A stretch of DNA of 64,000 nt. It comes from Imbricaverruca yamaguchii. Lineage: Eukaryota > Arthropoda > Thecostraca > Neoverrucidae. The DNA lies in assembly GCA_034440575.1 (NCBI GenBank), contig JAOTOL010001458.1:709501-773500 (forward strand), in the 5' to 3' direction. The translations under genes and the position numbers were made by a program. The notes beneath the pieces are model-generated. The model saw nothing but the letters and a program-made list of their open reading frames with translations, did no database searches and had not been told where the DNA came from. Positions within the stretch are counted from its first letter, which is position 1; each line of letters begins with the position of its first letter. Below are positions 53,590 to 64,000 of this stretch, in pieces.

Positions 53590-55970
53590 CCACGCAGGCG
53601 GCTCGGGCGTGGCGCGGCCGAGGCCAGATATCGTCGTGCGAAAGTTGGCCCGTGCTGTCCACGCACCGGTAAATGTGTTTGTCCAACGCACCTGTCGACG
53701 ACTGCCGATTTTTATCAACCCTCTCCGCCCCGAGCCACCCGCACGGGAATTCAGAGTCGCTGTCAATGGTTGTTTCGAGTTTGAATACACTTGCTTATAA
53801 AGGGCGATTTCAGATAAGGTGTGGGGTAACCATTATGAATTTTGCCCGTAAGTCAAAAAGTCATGGCGATAATCTACGGCTGGATGAATTGAGCGAAATA
53901 GCCAACATTTTTTAAGGTTCCTGATGCATGGTTCTTTCAATGGCTGGATCAGAATAATGTTTTTGGAAAAGTTTTTCCTCGGCTGTCCATGTTTAAAACT
54001 CGGCAAGTCTAGTCTCAGTTGCCACGAAGCTCACAGGATAACCCCAGACCCGGTGTCTGACTTCGCCTCTGAAAACTTCTTTATGAGGAAAGCGCTCCAA
54101 TCGGAATCTTCGAAATCAGGTGTTGGTACAGTCAGCAAGTTCCGTGCGATGATGACGATGTTTGGTCACAATTGTCTGCAGCATATGTTTAATCTGTTTA
54201 ACTGACTGTTTAATCAGCTCGTTCCGCCTGTCAGAAAGTGCGCTATTTTGTGTCACTTACCACCGAAGTTATTATTTTCGACTGACGATATGAAGCTTAG
54301 AATTGGGGATGTCATAAGTACTACGACATGCTAGATAATTTACCAGTTGTATGCTACCTGGACTCGTGTATGCTTTTTAGCTTCAATATGCTATCACTTG
54401 AGCCGAAACATCGTTTCTTCGCTGCAGAATGGCGCTAGATATGATGAACTCGGCGGCGATAAGTGGAAGTAGTCGGGTCCCGGAATTGCCCAGATTTTCC
54501 CATCCTCTTGGCTTCTGTCGCGGTCGTCGCCACGGCGGGGGACGGCAGGAGTCCATTCCGCAGCCTTCGTGAAATTTAGCACACGCATGAGGCGTTGCAT
54601 GGAATTAACCGAACCGAAATGCCGTTTCCTTCCCCTTCAACACCCGCCCTAGTGAAGATGTCCTGCAGGATTGTCCTGGGTAGCCGTGTAGGGCGCTATG
54701 TCGCGCAGGAACGAAATCTCGCAGAGCACCTACATAGGAGCACACAGGGAATCACACAGGGCACCTGCACAAGAGCCTGCAGAGCACATGAGAAGACCCC
54801 CATGAGGGTCCTGCCATTACCTCTGCTTTGCTTGTACTGGGCCCTAATCACCTGAGCTATCCAAACACGACACACGTTTTACTAGCACGGCTCCCTAACT
54901 ACCTAAGCTATCCAAACGCACCCTAAATGCCAAACATCAAACTCACTACCTGACACCTGACCAAACTAGCCACACAAGACACACCCTCTCTAGCACGATA
55001 CCCTAACCAGCTAAGCTATCCAAGCATGCAACATAGTAGCTAAAGTCGATGATGACAGCGTCGATTTGCTCTAAGCAACCATTGTGTAGCGCTATGGGAT
55101 ACTTCGAATTCTTCTTCGCACAATAACTTGGCAGGATGCAGTTTATTTGACGTTTTCAAGCATGGGCGTCAAATGCACAACACAAAGGTTTCGATCATCG
55201 ACTCTTTGAGGAGCAAAGTCAGATGTGCCTCTCCTCGATGTGCCTCTGGTACTCCCATCGCACACCAGCGGCATTTGTGAAATGCTGAGTCGTCATGAGT
55301 TCCTTAGCGATTGCGTGGAATGACCGGAACATTGCGGAGTTACAACTCTCCACATCTGCTCCGTCAAATAGCGCAACAGTTTCGCGTCGACACGATTATT
55401 ATGTATCTTTCCCAAGAGATGTGAATTGCCTTGGGTGCTGGCTATTGGTGGTATCGCTGGTATCGACATGGCCCCTATCGGTGGTGTCGATATCGCCTTA
55501 AAATGTTCGTACGCAAAAAAGTCAGTGTTCGCCACAATTCAGACATAAACAAGCGGTACCGCCCTACAGAGGAAGGAAGAGGCAGAGGCAGGGACAAAGG
55601 CAGAGGAAGTGGCGGATGTAGTGCCAGAGGCAGAGCCAGAGGAAGAGGCAGGGACAGAGGGCCTACGTGCAGGAGAGGACGAGGCAGAGGAAGAGGAGGT
55701 GGATCTACATGCATTGACAATCAGTTTGGATGTTTTGATCGAAATGGTGGAGGGTGGGGGAGGGGGATAAGACCGGAGAGCAAAGTAGATCGGTAGATCT
55801 TCGAAGTAGAATGAAAAGGTATATACTAATTTAATATGCTGCCATTTTCAATCCCAACACCTGCATGCGCCTCTTCCTATACCAATATGAGCCTAAAGAA
55901 AGCGAGCACGCACTAGTTTCACCAAATATCTGATACCGTTATGAGACGCCATCAGAGACGCTGAACAAGC
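53590..55970. other. Unannotated stretch downstream of V-ATPase G
   Basis: Contains decayed repeats with CTAAGCTATCCAAAC words (54855-55025) and a purine-rich GAGGCAGAGGCAGGGA tract (55570-55705) that would translate as Arg-Gly repeats. No gene was recognised; a 3' UTR or an unrelated gene cannot be excluded. Confidence 0.4.
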
Positions 55971-55974
55971 GAAA

Positions 55975-56180
55975 GCGAGGGACCACCTAGATAAGATGGG
56001 CTTCTTGCTGCAATAGACGCCAGGATGGGAGTGGGCACATATGCTGCAACAGACAACCTAGCTGGGAGTGGGCACATATGCTGCAGCAGACAATCTAGAT
56101 GGGACTGTGGACATCTGCTGCAATAGACGACCCAGATGGAGCTCGCTCCCCAACTCCAAGAGACGATCCACATAGATGGA
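55975..56180. repeat. ~45-bp minisatellite, left part
   Basis: Units with TGCTGCAA(T/C)AGACGACC, AGATGGGAGTGGGCACATA. Similar units resume at 56450-56512 beyond a MITE. Confidence 0.8.
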
Positions 56181-56182
56181 TA

Positions 56183-56443
56183 CAGGGGCGGATACAGGGG
56201 CACGTACCCCCTTGCCACCCCACCACGGAATTTGGTTCCCCTCCGATAAGACTAGAATGCATCTCTCGAACTTTTCAGCCAGAGGTGCCCCTCTGAGAAA
56301 ATGCGAAATTTCAGAGTGCTCGAATGTCCCCCCACCCCTCCACCCATTTCGTATTTGTCAACCAGAGACTCCACTCCGAGGAAATGGGGCTCTTCCGGTC
56401 TAGAGACAAGGTGTCCCTCATAACAATTCCTGGATCCGTCCCA
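56183..56443. mobile_element. MITE of the GGCGGATCC type, inserted in a minisatellite
   Basis: Left end CAGGGGCGGATACAGGGG and right end CCTGGATCCGTCCCA are inverted repeats like those of 35301-35556. About 260 bp, no coding capacity. Words GCCCCTCTGAGAAAA and GTGTCCCTCATAACAATTCCTG are shared with degraded segments at 41.1-41.3 and 58.0-58.15 kb. Confidence 0.75.
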
Positions 56444-56449
56444 GAATGG

Positions 56450-56512
56450 GGTGGATTCCCCTGCTGCAAGAGACGACCTAGAGGGGGGATGGGTACACCT
56501 GCTGCAAGCGCA
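56450..56512. repeat. ~45-bp minisatellite, right part
   Basis: CTGCTGCAAGAGACGACC, GAGGGGGGATGGGTACACC and CTGCTGCAAG continue the array of 55975-56180. Confidence 0.7.
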
Positions 56513-57055
56513 TGACGGGGCATCATTATTTAATTTAAAAAAGTACCTATTGCACTGTTGCGGACGGCCCCCAACAGCGCTCTCTCAGCACTTCGCCAAG
56601 ACATGCACCTTCTTGCGGCCAATTTGTTATAAAATGAGGCAGTTACAGGTAGGTACAAGTACCAAAAGCCTATTTTGGCAATTTTGCATGGTGCATTCTA
56701 TGTTGAGATGCGCGATCAAAATTTCATGGGTCCCCCATAGCGAAAATATTGCCTTCAGTTTCGGTATCCGTGCAATGAACAAGAATGGAGCCGGTTCCAG
56801 CCGAGAATGATTGCATGCAGCGACATCTATATTGACGCACAATTCAATGCGCTTTCCCGCTAGGTGCCAGTGAACGTCAAGGTGCAATTACCGCCGCTAG
56901 GTGTCATAAGGTATTGACAATATTTGGGCTTCTAACCCTCAGCTGGATGCGAATGGATTTTCATCAGTATTACCTTCTTTTCTCTTTTCTAGCGCAATGC
57001 CATATTCTTCACCGTGTGCGTTGAATTTAACAATTAAATGTTTTCAGATGACCTG

Positions 57056-57915
57056 CTTTAACCCCGCGCCGTCTTCCCGGTCAGATCCTCACACCCCGTC
57101 TCGGGGGGTGGGGGGCGGTTAGTAACCCCTCTAAAATCCAAACTAAGCATCGTACGAAAACGAAAGAGGTGACATCGGAAAGCGCTAGACGAGTAGGGTC
57201 CGAGTCCAGTCCACCCCAAAAGAATTTCCCCCAAAAGTGACGTCACGAGGGGGCTAGATTTTCAAGACTTTTCACGAATTACATTATGTTTTTGGCTCTG
57301 GGGAGTTCATTTTGGGGATATATGAAAAAAAAAATATATATTTGGAATGAGAAAAGAACAGCGAAATCGACCAGAGCCATACATTTTTTTGGCCCCGCAA
57401 AAATAAAATAAAATATTTTTTGAAATTTCAATATTTTGAGTTTCCAAGTTTTCTTTAATTTTCCTTTTCCAGTGAGTAGAGCAAACCGAGAAACGTTGTT
57501 GGAAGTCAATTTTCTCCAATAAAAAGCTTACTTTAGCCAGAATCTTCTATTTGAACTGCAATTGGCACATATGCAAAATTTATATGTAGTCAAACACAAA
57601 CAAAAAAAAGAGAAAAATTCCACTCGTACATTTTGTTGCATCCTAAGGATAAGCAAACGCTGAAAGTTTCATTAAAATATCTGCATCCGTTAAAGCGTGA
57701 CGACTGGTTGAACTTTTTTTAGGTGACCTCATTTAACCTTGACTAACTCGTTGACTCTAGATGTCTTGACTTCAAAGTTTTGAAACAGCATGCCAAATTG
57801 ATGTGGGAAAAGGTATGTCAAATTTGGGCGCGCTGTCCCGCGCCCTTCGTCCACTATCCGCGAAAAAAACATGAAGGGGGGTTGAAGACCCTCCCCGAGA
57901 CGTAACGGGATAAAC
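57056..57915. mobile_element. Putative TIR element (family X, copy 2)
   Basis: Left end CTTTAACCCCGCGCCGTC and right end, read inward, GTTTATCCCGTTACGTCTCGG are weak inverted repeats. Both are followed by G/C-runs, and the left end resembles CTTAACCCGCGCACGTCC of the 33-34 kb element. The interior is AT-rich with no coding capacity. Ends are tentative. Confidence 0.4.
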
Positions 57916-58900
57916 AGCATGCCACCATACCATCACGGGAGCGAGGCCACGTGGAAGGTGGCATCCCTTCGACAGGGTAAAAGCTCCACTCCGGGAAGGC
58001 TCGAGTGCCCGCCCTCGAATTTGTCTATCAACGGCACACTTTGGGAAAAAGCGCCTCTCTCCCCCTTAAGTGTTCTCGAGCACTTCCCATCGATTTTTCT
58101 TTCAGACAGATGCGCCCCTCCAGAGACAAAGTGCCCCCATGATAACTCCTCCGCCTTTGATATGAAGGTAGGTAATCTATGTTCTGCATCATACGGATCT
58201 TGCTAAGCGGGGATGGGTATTAAGTGTGCACCCCGAAGGTTTATGGGCTATACCTGTTGCCGTCATCGCAAATAGCCGGTCTGCGTCTTCGTGGGTTTCG
58301 TGGTATCGAGACAGTTTGCAAATTTTGTGATTAATCCAAACCGCCAGAGGATTCTGTTCGGATATCAAAGGGCGAACCACATGGAAACCTACACACGAAC
58401 AACGTTAGCGAAGCACAAGTAACACCGACAAAAATGGAGCACAGAATGAAGTACAATTGGCTCCACTCGACGCCGCATCTCCTGAAGACATCTCTGGGGG
58501 CACGCCCTCACTCCTCGAACGGGAGGACTCTGCGGGTTCCTCAGTAGTTATATGGTCGGTTGGTTGGTTCCTGTGGTTGTGGTTTAGGGGTACATCGACT
58601 GCGATACAACGCCTATATCCTGGTGAGTCATTCACAACATCCAAAGGAAACAAAATGTAAAATAGGTTATGTATCGGAGACGTCATATATCATAATTACA
58701 ATATAACCGTCCCAATTTTGCAAGGTATCTGACATAGATTGAATAAGCGAGCTAAGCTACAGAAAACTTGAGTTCCGAAGTGAAGCGAAAGAGCCCCTTC
58801 GATTACACGAAGGGCGACTCATTTCCTGCAGCTTGACTGAAGCAAATCCAAATTGATGCCCCTGCTCATGGGCAAGTCAAGTGCATGCAATGCCCTTGCC
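57916..58900. other. Unannotated stretch with degraded MITE segment
   Basis: 57975-58155 carries CTCCACTCCGGGAAGGC and GCGCCCCTCCAGAGAC, then AAAGTGCCCCCATGATAACTCC, related to the MITE at 56183. No gene recognised. Confidence 0.4.
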
Positions 58901-58902
58901 GC

Positions 58903-58903
<1 letters not shown>

Positions 58904-58973
<70 letters not shown>
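58904..58973. repeat. (TA)n microsatellite at LINE copy 2 5' edge
   Basis: About 35 TA dinucleotides directly before the truncated 5' end of the LINE. Confidence 0.96.
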
Positions 58974-60525
<1,552 letters not shown>

Positions 60526-61055
60526 TATATGGATATGGTTCTTAAGAAAAGTTGCCAAAATGGGTGTCAAGAGAATCATTTAATAAGTATTCATAATGAA
60601 ATGAAGGCAAAGTCTTGTACTTTCTGGGAAAATATATATGTGATATTTCCTTTTATTCTTATCTGAAATTTATGTCATATTTTCTGCGACAAATTGAGCA
60701 AGGACATGAAATCTGAATGTCTTCGCACGGAAATTTACTATTATCTACCGACCGAATGATAACAGAGGCCAGCTTCTTTTAAACGAATCACGAAGCTGGC
60801 TCCAGGTGGCTAAATGAATGTCGAAGAAAGGTTACTCTTCGGGCTAGTATTACGACCATCTGAAATAGGCTTTACCTTGACAAATGGCGCTGCAGCTCAA
60901 GATCATGCGCAGCGTACGTGTGCTTGTGTAAGACACGGGTGGTTGCGGTGCTAGGCGTTTGTGGTTATATACGTCGTTATTTTAAATCGTGCTGCAAATC
61001 ATGTGATTGAAAATAGTCAGCAATGAAAGACAGTGCATGGGGGTATTAGGCACTC
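60526..61055. other. Unannotated AT-rich stretch
   Basis: No gene or repeat recognised. Confidence 0.5.
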
Positions 61056-61057
61056 CA

Positions 61058-61375
61058 CGAAAGCCAAGGTAGGTGCCTACCTAACCTTCATGGGTATAAA
61101 ACACATTGATGAAAGAAAATGTTTGGGTGTAGGTAGGTGCATACCTACATACCTGCCTACCTGGGACCTAGGTAGGCAGGTACGACATATTTTGTATGTG
61201 CAATATCAGCATGAGAATGAATGGCCATAACTTTGAGTGATTATGGAGATTTCCATTTGGTTTCCTACTGTTGTGCTGATGTCAATTGTAGTGTAGAACA
61301 TTGGCTTACTTGGTATGTAGGTAGGTACCTAGGTAGGTAGGTCCTAGGTATCTACCTTGGTACTTAAATGATGTA
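61058..61375. mobile_element. Putative MITE rich in TAGGTAGG palindromes
   Basis: AGGTAGGTGCCTACCTA begins it. ACCTGCCTACC and GGTAGGCAGGT (61150-61181) form an internal hairpin. TAGGTAGGTACCTAGGTAGG and TATCTACC end it. The repeated palindromic words at both ends suggest an inverted-repeat element, but no target duplication was identified. Confidence 0.45.
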
Positions 61376-61639
61376 GGTTGTAATTAGATACTGTCTACAT
61401 ACATCAATGGCTATTATTGCAGTTTAGCTCTCACCTGGTTCTCTCACCTGGTTGGCTCCCCAAATTCTTGAATACCACTCACCCAAAAATGAGTTCCATG
61501 GCTTATCAAAGGGCGACTATATTTGCAGGTGCGACATTCTGCTAGATTAAATAAAATTATGGAACTGGAATGTTGCCTTACACAGAATTTATATACTCAG
61601 AGTAGTGTAGAGTAGTGGTTACAATTTGATATATTCATA

Positions 61640-62470
61640 CCTGCAACATTGTGCAGGATTTGAGCACAGAGCAGCTTTAAATGTACCCAGGTATGTTAAG
61701 GTTACTACATCATGAGGCAATGAGTTGCAGGTGGCACAGCATCGCAGGCTAAGATATGTCTTTCTACAGTCAGTCCACTGATGCTCATCTGTGAGCCAAT
61801 TCCAGTGAGCCAAAACCAATGGTGACAGCACAAGCATGTTGGGGATCCTAATGGCAAAATGGCCATGACAAATCTTCCAATATTTTATTCTTGTCTGCTC
61901 ATGTCAGTCCATCTTTCACTGAATAGAAATATATTTCCTGTAATCTGGCACCATAATCCAGACCTTCAATTCCCTCTGTTTCATGTCAATGTCCATCTTC
62001 TCTGCTGATTCTAGTCACCTTAAATCACCTATGTATGGGCACTAAATGATCTATGGTCAATGCACCCTAAACCCCTAATCACACACACAAATCACCTCTG
62101 TAACCTGTATTCCAAACACTTGATGAAAACTCCAAAAGAAGCCTGACATGAGTAATGTATAAGATTTTCATAAATTCAGAACAACATAAAGTAGAACTTG
62201 GTAGGTTGCTGGCCACACTTCCAGCTTTCTGCACTATACCAGCAATGTGTTGATGGAAAGACAAGTTTTTATGTACTGTGATGCCTAAATAGTATGGATT
62301 TGCATTTATTATCCATATCCATGTCTGGTGTTCCCCAGATGTCAGGTAGACAAGTACTTCAACATTCGTCAGTTTATTTGGCCAATTTGCACTTTAATGT
62401 AATTTTTGATATCTCATAATTTCCTTTTCCAGTGTAATGTTTATGAATGGGGTTAGCATGATGTAACCAC
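61640..62470 (-). mobile_element. Non-LTR retrotransposon C-terminal relic
   Basis: On the minus strand the pieces read YYLGITVHKNLSFHQHIAGI, THVRLLLEFSSSVWNTGYRG and, further on, CNSLPHDVV followed by LGTFKAALC. These correspond to the post-catalytic RT and C-terminal region of LINE ORF2 proteins (DLGV...H...I, YVRP-LEY-S-VWNP, WNSLP-VV-A-S---FK). Stops and frameshifts separate them. It is more diverged than the other two LINE copies and seems to be another lineage. Confidence 0.7.
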
Positions 62471-63660
62471 TTATCCTCTTCAAATGCATACTTTATAAGT
62501 AATTAGCATGCAAAATTACATAACAAGGTGGCTTGTAGTAGGGTGTCTCATTTGTCATCCTAGTCACCATCATAAACACTGTATTCCAAAGAAAAATTTC
62601 CAAAAATAAAAATGCATTATTCCACAAATGTTCCATTAAAGGTGTGGGAGGCATATTTGCACACATTTTACCTCCATGAAGGATGCAAAGGAGTTTGATT
62701 TCATTTGGTTAGGTTATGCTATGTTTTATTTTGAACCTTTCTTAATATGCTATTTTACCAAGCTCTAAGCTCCTTTGTTTGTGCTAGTTTGCCTGCCAAC
62801 TAAAAAGTATGCATTTCTGGAGGAAATGAGTGGTCCTATCATGACAGCATTTGTAAATCATGACCTTTAGAAAAGGAATGAAAATAATTGAACAGTTATC
62901 TTGGACTGAAAATGTATAACCAACCTAATACCACCCAAAAAGTAAAGGAAAGATGTTTTGGTCAATTTATATTCTAGGAATTTTGTTTAGTAAAAGTATC
63001 TTCAAATCTATCCTAATCTACCATACCCTAACCTGCTTTGGGAGATAATACAGTTTTCAACGTTTTTTTTGTATTTTTTAAAATACAACTTTAGAAATGT
63101 AACCTAACCTAACCTAACCAAACATGAACCCTTTGTTTCCTTTATCAAGCTAAAATGTGTGTAAGACTTGTCTTATGGACAATTCTTACACAACAAGATA
63201 GGTGTGCGTGGGATGTCTTAGTGAGTGCAGTAGGATGTCGAAAATTGTCGCGGAAAAGATTATCCAAGTATCGTTTAAGTCCCTTAAGTCGAATTTTCGG
63301 TTGCCCGTAAGCCCAAATAATCAATTGAATGTTCGGTTATGAGTGTACTTGCAAGTGCATTTTTATTTTGTTTTGCAATATGCATATTCTAGGGGTACCT
63401 ATCTTCACGGTAGTGATAGGAGTGCAGTTTACTAACAGTTTGTATTGTATAATAGACACACCATTGCTAATCCCTTTACCTTGAATTTTGGTGAGCGATG
63501 TTCGAGTATCGCAATCCGTAATTGTAAACGTAAACTTGATAATGACAGTGAGTTGGTGTCAGAAATGAGGCGTACCGTCCTCATAAACACGTCAAGAAGC
63601 ACGACGTTGATACTTATTTGAGAAGGATGTCCATTCAATGCTCAGGAAGTAATTTCAGTC
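62471..63660. other. AT-rich stretch with short (AACCT)n tract
   Basis: AACCT is repeated nearly four times at 63101-63119, and related CTAACCTGC words occur nearby. This is the arthropod-type telomere unit (TTAGG) but far too short to be a telomere. No gene recognised. Confidence 0.5.
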
Positions 63661-63679
63661 GGATAGTGCCAGACCCGCG

Positions 63680-63810
63680 TGGCGTATGTTAGTTGCCAAG
63701 TGCCACTCCTGTGTGGCGGGTATCAATTGCCAAGTGTTACTCCCGCGTGGTGTATGTTAGTTGCCAAGTGCCACACCCGTGTGGCGGGCGTCAATTGCCA
63801 AGTGCCACAC
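63680..63810. repeat. ~32-bp TTGCCAAGTGCCAC repeat, about 4 copies
   Basis: Units read TTGCCAAGTGCCACTCC then CGTGTGGCGGGTATCAA or CGTGGTGTATGTTAG. It runs directly into the longer repeat that follows. Confidence 0.88.
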
Positions 63811-63811
63811 C

Positions 63812-64000
63812 CGTGTGAAGGGTGGAGCCCCATCGGTTGACGGCTGACGGGTACAGCAGTGGGCGCCATTGTGGTCTGTCTGTGTGTGTGTAGTGTCGGG
63901 CCGCCGTGTGAAGGGTGGAGCCCCATCGGTTGACGGCTGACGGGTACAGCAGTGGGCGCCATTGTGGTCTGTCTGTGTGTGTGAAGTGCCGGGCCGCCGT
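63812..64000. repeat. ~93-bp tandem repeat, two copies, runs off the window
   Basis: GTGTGAAGGGTGGAGCCCC, ATCGGTTGACGGCTGACGGG and GGGCGCCATTGTGGTCTG recur with a period of about 93 bp; the second copy is cut by the window edge. The two copies are almost identical. Confidence 0.92.

Noticed and set aside
55431..55796. Arg-Gly-rich (RGG-like) protein
   Set aside because: A short purine-rich simple repeat gives Arg-Gly dipeptides by chance; there is no second domain or conserved flank.
63101..63119. Telomere
   Set aside because: Fewer than four AACCT units, interior to the window and flanked by ordinary sequence.

Overview
The window reads as animal nuclear DNA. It has exons flanked by GT-AG introns, a CR1-like LINE family, tRNA-derived SINEs with target-site duplications, several families of short inverted-repeat transposons, a decayed pogo/Tigger transposase, and an extraordinary load of tandem repeats. 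The coding exons are almost saturated with G or C at third positions and sit in a much more AT-rich background. Short (AACCT)n tracts hint at an arthropod, possibly a crustacean, but nothing here fixes the phylum. No bacterial, viral or organellar genes were seen.

Only three host genes can be supported. (1) A glycerol-kinase-5-like FGGY kinase lies on the minus strand in at least four coding exons (30368..30063, 28356..28222, about 26332..26231 and 25785..24685). (2) The V-type ATPase subunit G lies on the plus strand in two exons (51318..51463 and 53104..53323), 121 aa. (3) One first coding exon on the minus strand (14687..14573) encodes a claudin/PMP22-type first membrane segment; the rest of that gene was not found.

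Layout: 0.3-6 kb holds minisatellites, one SINE and a GC-rich 44-bp array. 6.0-6.6 kb is a palindromic MITE. 7.6-16.2 kb holds a TCTCTG array, 34-bp, 24-bp and 45-bp arrays, a perfect 60-bp foldback and the claudin-like exon. 18.5-21.2 kb is a LINE copy broken by a TIR transposon that itself carries a long hairpin. 22.7-30.7 kb is the kinase gene with repeat-filled introns. 31.5-35.6 kb is decayed C/T-rich repeats and TIR elements. 37.2-38.9 kb is the Tigger pseudogene. 45.5-48.45 kb is a 43-bp satellite of about 68 copies, followed by an hAT fragment. 50.8-53.6 kb is the ATPase gene. 55.9-58 kb is MITE-rich. 59-60.5 kb is a second LINE copy with long TA tracts. 61.6-62.5 kb is an antisense LINE fragment.

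The most interesting pattern is that tandem repeats in the introns of the kinase and ATPase genes do not merely sit in the introns. At five of the eight internal splice sites the repeat unit includes the splice site together with the adjoining exon edge, so the authentic donor or acceptor is one member of a row of look-alike sites (about 20 donors in each of two introns, and 2 to 5 acceptors at three others). This suggests that in this genome minisatellites are seeded at, or selected to preserve, AG|GT exon junctions.
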